Part shown: piece after piece, positions 16,715 through 25,809 of the stretch
Numbering within the stretch: the stretch's first letter is position 1
Layout of the letters: each line of letters opens with the position of its first letter
DNA from: Domibacillus sp. DTU_2020_1001157_1_SI_ALB_TIR_016
GTDB lineage: Bacteria; Bacillota; Bacilli; Bacillales; Domibacillaceae
Direction: 5' to 3'
Length of the DNA stretch: 64,000 nt
NCBI RefSeq assembly: GCF_032341995.1
Contig: NZ_CP135439.1
Coordinates: forward strand, 3,245,501 to 3,309,500
Translations under genes and position numbers: made by a program
The notes under the pieces: generated by a model
What the model saw: the letters and a program-made list of their open reading frames with translations, nothing else
Told to the model about the DNA's origin: nothing
Database searches by the model: none

Positions 16715-17194
16715 ATGGCTGTCCACTCTGAAGAAGTCCGCAGCTCTTCCCATTTTTCGAGGCGTAATCTCTGGTCGGGCTTTTTATTCGGTATTGGCTT
16801 TGTTGCTTTTTTTGATGAAGCTGTTTTTCACCAGCTGCTTCACTGGCATCACTTTTATGACAAATCCACAACAAGCGCCGGGCTCGTTTCTGACGGTTTT
16901 TTTCATGCGTTCAGCTGGTTCGCTACTGTAGGCGGGCTGTTTCTGTTTGCGGATCTGCGCCGTCGTAATAGGCTTCTCTTAAAAAAGTGGATCGGTGGCG
17001 TGCTGCTGGGTGCCGGTATATTCCAGCTTTACGACGGTACCGTTCAGCACAAGCTTATGCGCCTTCACCAAATTCGTTACGTGGAGAATGTATGGATGTA
17101 TGACCTTGTTTGGAACACGACCGCGGTTTTGATGATGGTAATTGGAGCGGCTCTTGCTATCCGCACGAAAAAAGGTGAACGGAATGCACAATGA
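16715..17194 (+). CDS. DUF2243 integral membrane protein
   Basis: 159 residues with four hydrophobic segments. The GFLFGIGFVAFFDEAVFHQLL and LYDGTVQHKLMRLHQIR stretches typify DUF2243. AAAGGAG supports ATG 16715 over the longer frame. It overlaps the next gene, a CtaG-type protein, by 11 bases. The pair recurs widely and suggests a heme/copper or membrane-biogenesis role. The conserved His residues could hold metal. Confidence 0.8.
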   Translation: MAVHSEEVRSSSHFSRRNLWSGFLFGIGFVAFFDEAVFHQLLHWHHFYDKSTTSAGLVSDGFFHAFSWFATVGGLFLFADLRRRNRLLLKKWIGGVLLGAGIFQLYDGTVQHKLMRLHQIRYVENVWMYDLVWNTTAVLMMVIGAALAIRTKKGERNAQ

Positions 17195-17978
17195 GCATCA
17201 TATGCAGGCAGCTCTGTCTGCCTCCCTTTGGCTCGCTTTACCTTTTGCGGCCGCACTCCTGTTATACGTCTGGGCCGCTTTTCATTCGAGCCGCCGCTAT
17301 TCGTCCTGGCCGCTTTTCCGCACTGTTTTATGGACAGGCGGCATACTTTGTTCCCTGGCAGCGGTTATTGGTCCTTTGGCGGAAAAAGCCCATATGAATT
17401 TTATCGCTCATATGGCCGGCCATCTGCTTCTTGGCATGCTGGCTCCTCTTTTTATGGTGCTGGCCGCGCCCATCACGCTGATTTTGCGGACATTGCCTGT
17501 AGAGCAGGCGCGGCGCTTGTCCCGGCTGCTTCAAAGCCGGCTGCTTCGTTTTGCCATAGATCCTATAACGGCGTTTGTGTTAAACATCGGCGGACTTTGG
17601 CTGCTTTATACAACCAGCTTGTATACACACATGCAGGAAAATGTGCTGATTCATATATTTGTTCATTTCCATGTGTTTTTGGCTGGTTACGTATTTACTG
17701 CTTCTATTCTTTGCATTGACCCGGCGCCCCATCGCAGGTCTTTTCACTTCCGAGCTGCTGTCCTCCTGCTCGCACTGGCCGGGCACGGCATTTTATCCAA
17801 ATTTCTTTATGCGCATCCGCCGGCTGGTGTTTCTTCCGCTCAAGCAGAAATGGGCAGCATGCTGATGTATTACGGCGGAGATGCATTTGACCTTATCCTG
17901 GTCATTCTGTTTTGTGCGCAATGGTTTCACGCTGCCCGGCCGAGAAAAGCCGCCGGCTCAGAAACCGTTCAGCTTTAA
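17184..17978 (+). CDS. ctaG: CtaG-family cytochrome c oxidase assembly factor
   Basis: 264 residues with about seven membrane segments, of the caa3-type CtaG family. The conserved segments HMAGHLLLGMLAPLFMVLAA and LAGHGILSKFLYAHPP carry the family histidines. AAAGGTG precedes ATG 17184, and translation is coupled to the DUF2243 gene. CtaG is needed for mature caa3 oxidase in B. subtilis, probably through copper delivery, which fits the adjacent copper genes. No cta structural genes are in the window. Confidence 0.8.
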   Translation: MHNEHHMQAALSASLWLALPFAAALLLYVWAAFHSSRRYSSWPLFRTVLWTGGILCSLAAVIGPLAEKAHMNFIAHMAGHLLLGMLAPLFMVLAAPITLILRTLPVEQARRLSRLLQSRLLRFAIDPITAFVLNIGGLWLLYTTSLYTHMQENVLIHIFVHFHVFLAGYVFTASILCIDPAPHRRSFHFRAAVLLLALAGHGILSKFLYAHPPAGVSSAQAEMGSMLMYYGGDAFDLILVILFCAQWFHAARPRKAAGSETVQL

Positions 17979-17983
17979 CGATA

Positions 17984-18018
17984 AAAAAGCCGCCTCTTTT
18001 TACAGAGGCGGCTTTCTA
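17984..18018 (+). terminator. Terminator after CtaG
   Basis: AAAGCCGCCTCT pairs with AGAGGCGGCTTT around a short T-rich loop. Confidence 0.8.
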
Positions 18019-18044
18019 ACTTTGTCTACACTTTTAAGATTCTT

Positions 18045-18172
18045 TTTTAAGCCGGAAAATAAAAATCCGGGCCGGAAAGTCTTACAGCATGGCCGGATTT
18101 TCTTTTTTCCGGCCATCGCGGACTAGAATCCGGCCAGCAGCCGATTTTTCCGGCCATAGACGCAGAATTGAA
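18045..18172. repeat. GCCGG hairpin cluster downstream of copA
   Basis: It holds ATGGCCGG and CCGGCCAT with a 12-nt pyrimidine-rich spacer at 18089-18116, plus a second block at about 18145-18172 (TTTTTCCGGCCAT...GCAGAATT). Both resemble the 57768-57831 hairpin. It sits just after the copA stop on minus. Confidence 0.5.
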
Positions 18173-18181
18173 TTTTCTTTT

Positions 18182-20596
18182 TTACAGTTTAACTTTTTGA
18201 AGGCGCAAGGCGTTTACGACTACTGAAACTGAACTAAAAGCCATTGCTGCGCCGGCAAGCCATGGAGCCAGAAAGCCAAGTGCTGCGATAGGAATCCCAA
18301 GCGTATTATAGCCGAATGCCCAAAACAGGTTTTGTTTCACATTCCGAATCGTTTTTTTGCTCATCAGGATCGCATCCGCAATACTGTTCAAGTCGCCGCG
18401 GATCAAGGTAATATCGGCCGCTTCCATGGCCACATCGGTTCCGGTGCCGATCGCCATGCCGATATCGGCTGTGGCAAGCGCCGGTGCATCATTAATGCCG
18501 TCACCGACCATGGCAACATGCCGTCCCTCCTGCTGCAGCCTCTTCACTTCGTTCGCTTTGCCTTCTGGCAGTACTTCCGCAATCACGTGGTCAATACCGA
18601 CCTGACGGGCAATTGCCTGGGCGGTCTGCTCGTTGTCTCCTGTCATCATCACAACATGAAGACCCATTTCTTTTAAGCGGCGTACCGCTTCTTTTGACGT
18701 TGCTTTTACGGTGTCTGCTACCGCAATAATACCCGCGTATCGTCCATCCACAGCCACAAGCATCGCGGTTTTCCCTTCCCGCTCAAGAGCTGCCATGCTT
18801 TCTCCGGCGCCCTGTATGTTGATGTTTTTCTCATTCATCAGCTTGCGTGTTCCAACCAGCACATCTCTTCCTTCCACTGCAGCTCGAATACCAAAGCCCG
18901 GAATCGCTTCAAACTGCTCACCCGGTTTCAATTCAATGCCTTTATCCAAAATGCCTTTTACAATCGCCTGGGCAAGCGGGTGCTCCGACTGCTTCTCAGC
19001 CGCACCTGTCAGGGCAAGAAGAACGGCTTCTTCTATTTCATATGGGATCACATCCGTTAAAACAGGCGTCCCGTTTGTAACAGTTCCCGTTTTATCGAGC
19101 ACGATCGTATCGATTTTGTGCGCCGTTTCTAAATGCTCGCCGCCTTTAAAGAGAATACCGTATTCTGCTGCCCGCCCTGAACCCGCCATGATGGATGTTG
19201 GAGTAGCCAGACCAAGGGCACACGGGCACGCGATCACAAGCACGGCAATCAGTTTCTCAAGTGCTTCAGCAAAATTACCTGGTTCAACAAGGAGGAACCA
19301 AATAAGAAACGTTAAAAGAGCCAGGCCGATGACAATAGGAACAAAAATACCGGAAATTTGATCCGCAAGCCGCTGAATCGGCGCTTTTGATCCCTGCGCC
19401 TGCTCGACTGTGCGGATAATTTGCGCAAGCGCAGTGTCCCGTCCGACTTTCGTGGCTTTTATTTTTAAAAAGCCATTTTTATTGACCGTGGCGCCAATCA
19501 CTTCATCACCTTTGCGTTTATCGACCGGCAGGCTCTCACCCGTCAGCATCGATTCATCGACAGCAGACTGTCCCTCTGTAACAATGCCATCAACTGGTAC
19601 TTTTTCACCAGGCCGGATATGAATCAAGTCGCCTGTCACCACTTGTTCGAGCGGTATTTCTATTTCGTTTCCGCCGCGTTCGACAATCGCTGTTTTTGCC
19701 TGCAGGCTCATCAATTTTTTGATCGCCTCGGATGAACGCCCTTTCGCTTTTGCTTCAAATAATTTCCCAAGCAGAATCAGCGTAATTAAAATCGCACTTG
19801 TTTCATAATAAAGCTCTAGTGCGTGTCCACTGTGTCCCAGGGACTCAAACGACAAATACAAGCTGTAAAAGTACGCCGCCGAGGTGCCAAGCGCTACAAG
19901 AACGTCCATATTGGCACTTTTGTTTTTCAGAGCTTTGTATGCCCCAATATAAAACTGGCTGCCAATGATAAATTGTACCGGCGTGGCGAGAACGAGCTGA
20001 AACCATGGATTCATGAAAAGTGCTGGAACGTAAAGATTCGATGTGAAACCAAAATGCCCGGCCATCGCCCATAAAAGCGGCAGAGATAAAAGAGCGGAAA
20101 CAATAAACTTTATTGTCTGCTTTTTGATTTCTCTTTGCCGGTAATCAATGGATTCTTTGTCGCTTTCTTCTTTTAATACAGCACCGTAACCGAGTGAATC
20201 CACTTTTTTAATAATATCTGCCGGTGATAAAGCAGACGGATTGTATTGAACCGTTGCACGCTCAAGAGCGAGGTTAACAGTTGCATTTTGAATGCCGTCC
20301 AGCTTGTTTAATCCTTTTTCAATTCGGGTGGCGCAGGCAGCACAGGTCATGCCGGTAATCGAAAATTCATCCCTTTCCGAGACAACCTCATAACCGAGAT
20401 CCTGCACTTTCTTCTGCAGGTCAGCTTCAGTTATTTTGGATGGATCATATCGAACGGTTGATTTTTCAAGCGCTAGATTCACCGTTGCCTGCTCAACGCC
20501 GTCCAGTTTATTGAGCCCTTTTTCAATCCGGGTGGCGCAGGCGGCACAGGTCATGCCGGTAATCTGCATATTTGTTTCTTTTTGCGAGGCACTCAT
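18182..20596 (-). CDS. copA: Copper-exporting P1B-type ATPase CopA
   Basis: 804 residues. There are two N-terminal heavy-metal domains (GMTCAAC at residues 14-20 and again near 82), then membrane segments. The Cu(I) site [10 protein letters not shown] is near residue 457, the phosphorylation motif DKTGT near 500, and the nucleotide/hinge motif [10 protein letters not shown] follows. The two HMA domains share the 16-mer [16 protein letters not shown], so the duplication looks recent. GGAGG precedes ATG 20596. It exports Cu(I) with CopZ as cytosolic carrier. A CsoR-type palindrome lies directly upstream. Confidence 0.95.
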   Translation of the reverse strand: MSASQKETNMQITGMTCAACATRIEKGLNKLDGVEQATVNLALEKSTVRYDPSKITEADLQKKVQDLGYEVVSERDEFSITGMTCAACATRIEKGLNKLDGIQNATVNLALERATVQYNPSALSPADIIKKVDSLGYGAVLKEESDKESIDYRQREIKKQTIKFIVSALLSLPLLWAMAGHFGFTSNLYVPALFMNPWFQLVLATPVQFIIGSQFYIGAYKALKNKSANMDVLVALGTSAAYFYSLYLSFESLGHSGHALELYYETSAILITLILLGKLFEAKAKGRSSEAIKKLMSLQAKTAIVERGGNEIEIPLEQVVTGDLIHIRPGEKVPVDGIVTEGQSAVDESMLTGESLPVDKRKGDEVIGATVNKNGFLKIKATKVGRDTALAQIIRTVEQAQGSKAPIQRLADQISGIFVPIVIGLALLTFLIWFLLVEPGNFAEALEKLIAVLVIACPCALGLATPTSIMAGSGRAAEYGILFKGGEHLETAHKIDTIVLDKTGTVTNGTPVLTDVIPYEIEEAVLLALTGAAEKQSEHPLAQAIVKGILDKGIELKPGEQFEAIPGFGIRAAVEGRDVLVGTRKLMNEKNINIQGAGESMAALEREGKTAMLVAVDGRYAGIIAVADTVKATSKEAVRRLKEMGLHVVMMTGDNEQTAQAIARQVGIDHVIAEVLPEGKANEVKRLQQEGRHVAMVGDGINDAPALATADIGMAIGTGTDVAMEAADITLIRGDLNSIADAILMSKKTIRNVKQNLFWAFGYNTLGIPIAALGFLAPWLAGAAMAFSSVSVVVNALRLQKVKL

Positions 20597-20610
20597 TCCC
20601 TTTCCTCCTC

Positions 20611-20627
20611 ATACCCACACGGGGTAT
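20611..20627. promoter_or_regulatory. CsoR-type operator before copA
   Basis: ATACCCACACGGGGTAT matches the B. subtilis copZA operator pattern of a GC-rich core flanked by ATACCC and GGGTAT. It lies between copZ and copA, so copA can be derepressed separately. Confidence 0.7.
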
Positions 20628-20673
20628 ATTTTTTGCCGAAGAGAACGTGCTGATGGAAGTCAGCACGCGCTTT

Positions 20674-20880
20674 TTAAACGACGTCGTATCCTTGGTCGTC
20701 GATTGCTTCTTTAATCTCATCAATTGTTACTTTTGCTCCGTCGTACTTCACGTCTACTTGGCTGTTTTCTAAAGAAACAGCAACAGACTCGACACCTTCC
20801 AGCTTGCCAACGCTTCCTTCTACCGCTTTTACACAATGTCCGCATGACATACCCTGTACATTTAATGTTGTTTGTTCCAT
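20674..20880 (-). CDS. copZ: Copper chaperone CopZ
   Basis: A 68-residue single HMA domain of ferredoxin-like fold. The Cu(I) motif is GMSCGHC, and the C-terminal IDDQGYDVV matches CopZ. It hands Cu(I) to CopA and to the repressor CsoR. It sits between csoR and copA on one strand, 18 bases after csoR. Confidence 0.95.
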   Translation of the reverse strand: MEQTTLNVQGMSCGHCVKAVEGSVGKLEGVESVAVSLENSQVDVKYDGAKVTIDEIKEAIDDQGYDVV

Positions 20881-20898
20881 GTTAATCGCTCCGTTCCG

Positions 20899-21219
20899 TT
20901 ATTTTTTCATTAACCGCCCAATCGTTACAAGAAGCTCCTCTACAATTTCTTCATCGCCTTCTTGAATCCGCTCGACTACACAGCTTTTCAAATGGCCTTC
21001 AAGCAAAACTTTTGCTGCGCTGTTTAGCGCCGATTGCGTAGCGGAAATCTGGGTAATAATATCATCACAATACACATCTTTTTCAACGAGCCCTTTAATA
21101 CCGCGGATTTGGCCTTCGATGCGATTCAGCCTTGTAATTAAATTTTTCTTTACCGCCTCAGAATGGTGGCTTTTCCGTTCAGATATATTGTCACAGGCAT
21201 GAGCTTCGATTTCTTCCAT
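20899..21219 (-). CDS. csoR: Copper-sensing repressor CsoR
   Basis: 106 residues, all-helical DUF156 family. Ligands are visible: Cys in DVYCDDI, and His and Cys in GHLKSCV, with the conserved RLNRIEGQIRGI helix. The Cys-His-Cys set marks a Cu(I) sensor rather than FrmR or RcnR. Operator-like sequences lie upstream of its own promoter and before copA. Confidence 0.94.
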   Translation of the reverse strand: MEEIEAHACDNISERKSHHSEAVKKNLITRLNRIEGQIRGIKGLVEKDVYCDDIITQISATQSALNSAAKVLLEGHLKSCVVERIQEGDEEIVEELLVTIGRLMKK

Positions 21220-21243
21220 GTCCCCGCCTCCTTATTTTAAATT

Positions 21244-21267
21244 TACCATACCCCCCTACTGTATGTA
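21244..21267. promoter_or_regulatory. CsoR-type operator before csoR
   Basis: A C6 tract (C/TACC...GTATGTA flanks) in the csoR promoter region gives an ATACCCCCCTA core, similar to but less symmetric than the copA site. Confidence 0.5.
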
Positions 21268-21427
21268 AACTGTTTTGCATTATTATTTTTTGTTGTTTTT
21301 TCAACAGCCTTATACCCGGGAAAGAAAGCAGCAAAAAAAGCAAAATGAATAAAGTTTGTGTTTACGTTTAAAGAAAAAAAGGACGGTTAAAGTAATATTG
21401 TGCCCATTCAAAAGGAGGAGGAAAGTG

Positions 21428-21754
21428 ATGAATCAAAATGTATATGACTGTATTCAAGCCTGCCTGGAGTGTTTAGAAGCCTGTAATCACTGCTTTAACC
21501 AATGCCTGCAGGAAGACGACGTAAAAATGATGGCAGGCTGCATTCGACTGGACCGCGAATGTGCAGATCTTTGTGCATTGGCCGTGCAGTCGATGCAGCG
21601 CAACAGCCCGTTTATGGCTCAAATTTGTGCGCTTTGCGCAGATATTTGTGAAGCGTGCGGTAATGAATGCCAAAAGCACGACCACGACCATTGCCAGGCA
21701 TGTGCACAGGCGTGCTTTACATGTGCAGAAGCATGCAGGAATATGGCAGCCTGA
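21428..21754 (+). CDS. Cysteine-rich four-helix copper storage protein (Csp/YhjQ-like)
   Basis: 108 residues containing 19 cysteines in CxxxC and CxxC spacings (for example CIQACLECLEACNHC). This is the pattern of the cytosolic Csp3 group, whose bundle core binds many Cu(I) ions. There is no signal peptide. GGAGGAGGAAAG precedes ATG 21428. It is divergent from csoR, so it forms part of the copper-handling block. A TATACCCGGG stretch near 21312 could be a further CsoR contact. Confidence 0.88.
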   Translation: MNQNVYDCIQACLECLEACNHCFNQCLQEDDVKMMAGCIRLDRECADLCALAVQSMQRNSPFMAQICALCADICEACGNECQKHDHDHCQACAQACFTCAEACRNMAA

Positions 21755-21777
21755 TTAATAGAAACGATCCTGGCCGT

Positions 21778-21816
21778 ACAACATCTGGAGAGGATATACC
21801 TTCTCCGGATGTTGTT
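21778..21816. terminator. Bidirectional terminator
   Basis: ACAACATC and GGAGA pair with TCTCC and GGATGTTGT, followed by T5, between the convergent Csp and YnfA-type genes. Confidence 0.8.
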
Positions 21817-21824
21817 TTTCTTCC

Positions 21825-22160
21825 TTATGAACGCGGTGCCCACAGCATAATGGCAACACCCGCAAGGCAGATGGCAGCGCCAATCCAGTCATATACATCC
21901 GGTGTTTTTTTATCGACACCCCATCCCCACAAAACGGATAACACGATAAATACGCCGCCATATGCCGCATACACGCGCCCGAATGATGGAAAGGTTTGAA
22001 AAGTGGCGATAATGCCGTACAGCACAAGGGCTGCACCGCCAATGATTCCCCATGTGAACGGTTTTCCTTCTCTCAGCCAGAGCCAAATCAAGTAGCCCCC
22101 GCCAATTTCAGCTGCTCCAGCTAATAAAAACATCATCCATGTATACAGCAGTTTTCTCAC
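21825..22160 (-). CDS. YnfA-family (UPF0060) small membrane protein
   Basis: 111 residues and four transmembrane helices. [18 protein letters not shown] and the [13 protein letters not shown] segment define UPF0060. The fold is that of small multidrug-resistance exporters. It starts at GTG 22160 with a weak AAAGAAAG site. It diverges from cadC, and the first cad-type operator (22188-22221) lies in the shared promoter region, so it may respond to Cd/Zn. Confidence 0.85.
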   Translation of the reverse strand: MRKLLYTWMMFLLAGAAEIGGGYLIWLWLREGKPFTWGIIGGAALVLYGIIATFQTFPSFGRVYAAYGGVFIVLSVLWGWGVDKKTPDVYDWIGAAICLAGVAIMLWAPRS

Positions 22161-22187
22161 ACTTTCTTTTGATTAATTGCATCTTTC

Positions 22188-22221
22188 ATTTTACATTCAA
22201 ACATTTATTTGAATGTAAAAT
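22188..22221. promoter_or_regulatory. CadC/CzrA-type operator 1
   Basis: The 14-bp arms (ATTTTACATTCAAA and complement) are perfect around a 6-base spacer. It abuts the cadC -35 box and could serve both divergent genes. Confidence 0.75.
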
Positions 22222-22249
22222 TGACTTTTTTTCACCTCCAGCATACACT
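22221..22249 (+). promoter_or_regulatory. cadC-cadA promoter
   Basis: TTGACT, a 17-base spacer, then TACACT. It lies between the two cad-type operators. Confidence 0.75.
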
Positions 22250-22254
22250 AAAAA

Positions 22255-22281
22255 TATACAATCAAACAACTATTTGAATGA
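22255..22281. promoter_or_regulatory. CadC-type operator 2
   Basis: An AATCAAACA...TATTTGAATGA pattern like the staphylococcal cad operator, between the -10 and the cadC start. Confidence 0.75.
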
Positions 22282-22290
22282 GGTGCTGAA

Positions 22291-22662
22291 ATGACCCAAA
22301 AAACAACCGTAAAGTTCCTAAATGATGCCTGTGAAACAAGTTGTTTCAATGGAGAAGTCGTCAGCCGGGTCCAGCCGAAAATAGATGAAGTAACCGGTGT
22401 AGAGCTGCTGTTTAAAGCTTTGTCTGATGCCACCCGCTTAAAAATCGTATACGCGCTGACGCTCGAAGAAGAGCTGTGTGTCTGCGATGTGGCGCAAATT
22501 ATTGGTTCTACAACTGCTACCGCCTCCCACCACTTACGCCTGCTTCGCAATATGGGACTCGCCAAGTATCGGAAAGAAGGAAAAATGGTGTATTACTCTG
22601 TTAAAGACGACCACGTCCATCAGCTTGTCAGCATTGCCCTTGAGCATTCCAGAGAGGACTGA
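22291..22662 (+). CDS. cadC: Cd/Zn/Pb-sensing ArsR-family repressor CadC
   Basis: 123 residues with a winged helix-turn-helix. The metal site cysteines of CadC are present: ACETSC in the N-terminal arm and ELCVCDV in the alpha-helix. The recognition helix lies in [17 protein letters not shown]. It represses itself and cadA until Cd(II), Pb(II) or Zn(II) binds. It is followed five bases later by cadA. Confidence 0.93.
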   Translation: MTQKTTVKFLNDACETSCFNGEVVSRVQPKIDEVTGVELLFKALSDATRLKIVYALTLEEELCVCDVAQIIGSTTATASHHLRLLRNMGLAKYRKEGKMVYYSVKDDHVHQLVSIALEHSRED

Positions 22663-22667
22663 GGAAA

Positions 22668-24782
22668 ATGAGTGAGGAAAGGAAACATGTTTACCGGCTT
22701 CAGGGATTGTCCTGCACCAACTGCGCGGCCAAGTTTGAAAAAAACATTCGTGATATTAAAACGGTAGAAGATGTCCAGCTGAATTTCGGCGCATCCAAAG
22801 TGGCGATTATCGGTGATGCATCCGTTGAACAGCTTGAAGCTGCCGGTGCGTTTGACGGAATCAAAGTATACCCCGAGCGCGAAAAGGTCAAGGAAAGAAG
22901 AGTTCCATTCTGGCAAAAGCGTGAAAATAAAAACACGATCGTTTCGCTGTTCTTTTTGCTCTTCGGTTATATTTCCACTTTTTCCGCCGGCGAAAGCAGT
23001 ATCGTAACCATTACTCTTTTTGCGCTTTCCATTTTAATCGGCGGCTTCGATTTATTCAAAGTCGGCTTAAACAATTTAATCCGCTTTGAATTCGATATGA
23101 AAACATTAATGACCGTTGCCATTATTGGGGCAGCAATTATTGGCGAGTGGGGAGAAGGCGCTGTTGTTGTATTTCTTTTTGCCCTAAGTGAAGCGCTAGA
23201 AGGATACTCAATGGACAAAGCCCGACAGTCTATCCGCTCTCTTATGGATATTGCACCGGATACCGCGCTGATTAAACGGGGCAGCAGTGAGTTTGAAGTG
23301 GCTGTTGAAGATATTCAAATCGGAGACATTATGATCGTGAAGCCTGGACAAAAGGTTGCCATGGATGGCGAGGTCATTCGCGGCCGTTCATCCATTAACC
23401 AGGCGGCGATTACCGGTGAATCCATTCCGGTGTCCAAGGAAGAAGGCGATGAAGTGTTTGCCGGCTCCCTCAATGAAGAAGGGTTTTTAGAAGTACGCGT
23501 CACAAAGCTTGCCGAAGATACAACAATCGCTAAAATTATCCACTTAGTTGAAGAAGCTCAGGCTGAACGCGCTCCTTCTCAGGCATTTGTCGACCGTTTT
23601 GCCAAGTATTACACGCCGGCCATTATGGCCATTGCTTTCCTGGTCGCTGTACTGCCTCCTTTGTTTACGGGGGGCGACTGGCAGGAATGGATTTACCGCG
23701 GTCTTGCGGTTCTTGTCGTGGGATGTCCGTGTGCACTGGTGATTTCCACACCGGTTGCCATTGTCACAGCGATTGGGAATGCAGCTAAAAACGGTGTTTT
23801 AATCAAAGGCGGCATTCACCTGGAAGAAACAGGGCGTTTAAAAGTAGTCGCCTTTGATAAAACCGGCACGTTAACTGAAGGAAAGCCCGAGGTAACCGAC
23901 ATTGCTTCCGTTTCTGACATGAGCGTGCAGGAGCTTTTATCTGTCGCCGCTTCTCTTGAAACGTTTTCCCAGCACCCGCTCGCTTCCGCTGTTTTACGCA
24001 AAGCGGCTGCTGAAAAAGTATCACTGCTTGAAGCCCATGATTTTCAATCTCTTACGGGTAAAGGTGCGAAAGCTTCTTTAAACGGAACCGTTTATTACAT
24101 TGGCAGCCCGGCTCTTTTTGAGGATGGTCCTGCTGTAACGAAAAAAGTCCGGGAAGCGATCTCAGCCCTGCAGGCGGAAGGAAAGACGGTGATGCTGGTT
24201 GGAACGGATGAAGAAATAAAAGGCTATATTGCCGCAGCTGACCAGGTTCGGCAAAGCAGTCTGGCGGTTTTAGAAAAACTCGCTAAGCTGGGCATTCAAA
24301 AAACGGTGATGCTGACAGGTGATAACGATGCAGCGGCGGCTTCCATCGGCAGAAAGCTTGGCTTAACCGATGTGCAGGCTGAATTAATGCCGGAGAACAA
24401 GCTGGATGCCATCAAGTCTCTTCGTGCCCAGTACGGCCATGTGGCGATGGTTGGCGATGGTATTAACGATGCTCCTGCTCTTGCCAGTGCATCAGTTGGC
24501 ATTGCGATGGGCGGCGCTGGAACGGACACAGCACTTGAAACAGCGGATGTAGCTTTAATGGCGGATGACTTAGAGAAGCTCCCTTATACGGTTGCGCTCA
24601 GCCGTAAAACGCTCCAGATTATTAAGCAAAATATCGCTTTTGCATTCGGTTTGAAACTGCTTGCTCTGCTGCTGATCGTCCCGGGCTGGCTTACACTTTG
24701 GATGGCTGTATTTGCGGATGTCGGCTCCACTTTAATCGTAGTGTTAAATTCTATGCGTCTTATGAAGACCAGATACAAGTAA
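22668..24782 (+). CDS. cadA: Cd/Zn-exporting P1B-type ATPase CadA
   Basis: 704 residues. One N-terminal HMA domain ([12 protein letters not shown]) is followed by membrane segments, the [10 protein letters not shown] site near residue 353, DKTGT near 396 and [16 protein letters not shown] with a single HMA marks the Zn/Cd/Pb branch, not the Cu branch. It exports divalent metal from the cytosol. TGAGGAAA precedes ATG 22668. Confidence 0.94.
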   Translation: MSEERKHVYRLQGLSCTNCAAKFEKNIRDIKTVEDVQLNFGASKVAIIGDASVEQLEAAGAFDGIKVYPEREKVKERRVPFWQKRENKNTIVSLFFLLFGYISTFSAGESSIVTITLFALSILIGGFDLFKVGLNNLIRFEFDMKTLMTVAIIGAAIIGEWGEGAVVVFLFALSEALEGYSMDKARQSIRSLMDIAPDTALIKRGSSEFEVAVEDIQIGDIMIVKPGQKVAMDGEVIRGRSSINQAAITGESIPVSKEEGDEVFAGSLNEEGFLEVRVTKLAEDTTIAKIIHLVEEAQAERAPSQAFVDRFAKYYTPAIMAIAFLVAVLPPLFTGGDWQEWIYRGLAVLVVGCPCALVISTPVAIVTAIGNAAKNGVLIKGGIHLEETGRLKVVAFDKTGTLTEGKPEVTDIASVSDMSVQELLSVAASLETFSQHPLASAVLRKAAAEKVSLLEAHDFQSLTGKGAKASLNGTVYYIGSPALFEDGPAVTKKVREAISALQAEGKTVMLVGTDEEIKGYIAAADQVRQSSLAVLEKLAKLGIQKTVMLTGDNDAAAASIGRKLGLTDVQAELMPENKLDAIKSLRAQYGHVAMVGDGINDAPALASASVGIAMGGAGTDTALETADVALMADDLEKLPYTVALSRKTLQIIKQNIAFAFGLKLLALLLIVPGWLTLWMAVFADVGSTLIVVLNSMRLMKTRYK

Positions 24783-24799
24783 AGAACGGCTATTACGTG

Positions 24800-24861
24800 A
24801 ACACTGCCCTCCTCCTATTCATACCCTGTTAACAGGCAAATGAAGGAGGTAAGGCAGTGTT
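24800..24861 (+). promoter_or_regulatory. Hairpin covering the SOD ribosome site and start codon
   Basis: AACACTGCC (24800-24808) pairs perfectly with GGCAGTGTT (24853-24861), which contains the GTG start. CCTCC (24811-24815) pairs with the GGAGG Shine-Dalgarno (24845-24849). A CCTGTTAACAGG palindrome fills the loop. In the folded state the ribosome site is closed. Confidence 0.55.
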
Positions 24862-25768
24862 TTCACATGAAAAAGCGTATCGGGCAACTCTGCTAAATTG
24901 GTGCAAGCATGTAGAGCAGCAATGGAAATCTATCCGGGAAAAAGCGGTAGCAGCTGATAAAAAAGCCCTGGATCAGTGGGAAGCAGCTTTTCTTTCCTTA
25001 AAAAAGAATGCAGAAGAAGAACATCCGGTTGACCCACTCTCTCTAAGCAGCCAGGCTGCTGCTTTGTACAATCAGCTTCCCCACTTACTGCAGCAGCCGT
25101 CCTCTTTCAAACAGGAAAAAGATGAATCGAAGCCGAAGCAGCCTGTGCCGATCGGAGGGCACCGCCTGCCTCCACTTCCGTATGCTTACAATGCCCTGGA
25201 GCCGGTGATTTCTGAGGAAATTATGAAGCTGCACCACGATAAGCATCACCAAAGCTATGTAGACGGGCTGAACAAAGCCGAAAAAGAAATGCAAAAAGCA
25301 CGCCGGAGCGGCGATTTCAGTTTGATTAAACATTGGGAGCGGGAAGCCGCCTTTCACGGTGCCGGCCACTATTTGCACACGATTTTTTGGGCAGTGATGA
25401 CCCCGGGTGGCGGCGGCCTCCCGGCAGGAGAGCTGAATAGAGCTATAACAAACTCTTTTGGGAGTTTTGATGGATTTAAGAAGCACTTCTCAGAAGCGGC
25501 GAAAAACGTGGAAGGTGTCGGCTGGGCCATTCTCGTCTGGTCCCCGCGCTCCCGCCGCCTCGAGATTTTAACGGCTGAAAAGCACCAAAACCTGAGCCAG
25601 TGGGATGTAGTGCCGCTGCTTCCACTCGATGTGTGGGAGCATGCTTATTACCTGCAATACAAAAATGAACGCGCGAAATACGTAGATGCCTGGTGGAAAG
25701 TGGTCAATTGGAAAGAAGTTGAGCATCGGTTCGCCGAAGCGAAAAATCTAACGTGGGAGCCTTTTTAA
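24857..25768 (+). CDS. Fe/Mn superoxide dismutase with long N-terminal extension (SodF-like)
   Basis: 303 residues from GTG 24857 after GGAGGT. Residues 1-95 are a charged, helical extension not found in SodA. Residues about 98-300 are an Fe/Mn SOD. Ligands are visible: His in KLHHDKHH, His in GAGHYLH, and Asp and His in LDVWEHAYYLQY. The architecture matches Bacillus SodF/YojM-type enlarged SODs. It may be soluble and stress related. Its start is in a hairpin (separate entry). Confidence 0.88.
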   Translation: MFSHEKAYRATLLNWCKHVEQQWKSIREKAVAADKKALDQWEAAFLSLKKNAEEEHPVDPLSLSSQAAALYNQLPHLLQQPSSFKQEKDESKPKQPVPIGGHRLPPLPYAYNALEPVISEEIMKLHHDKHHQSYVDGLNKAEKEMQKARRSGDFSLIKHWEREAAFHGAGHYLHTIFWAVMTPGGGGLPAGELNRAITNSFGSFDGFKKHFSEAAKNVEGVGWAILVWSPRSRRLEILTAEKHQNLSQWDVVPLLPLDVWEHAYYLQYKNERAKYVDAWWKVVNWKEVEHRFAEAKNLTWEPF

Positions 25769-25776
25769 GAGAAAAA

Positions 25777-25807
25777 TAAAAAACCAGCTTTTTTTAGCTG
25801 GTTTTTT
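25777..25807. terminator. Bidirectional terminator
   Basis: ACCAGCT and AGCTGGT with a T-rich loop, A-run before and T-run after, between convergent genes. Confidence 0.8.
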
Positions 25808-25809
25808 AT

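Noticed and set aside
18021..18030. TTTGTCTACA, the end motif of the terminator elements, after the CtaG terminator
   Set aside because: There is no second end, and the hairpin is on the wrong side with no duplication. It may be a remnant but is not supported.
24800..24865. The SOD leader hairpin as the cadA terminator
   Set aside because: Only TTTT follows and the stem includes the SOD start codon, so a regulatory leader is the better reading, though both could hold.
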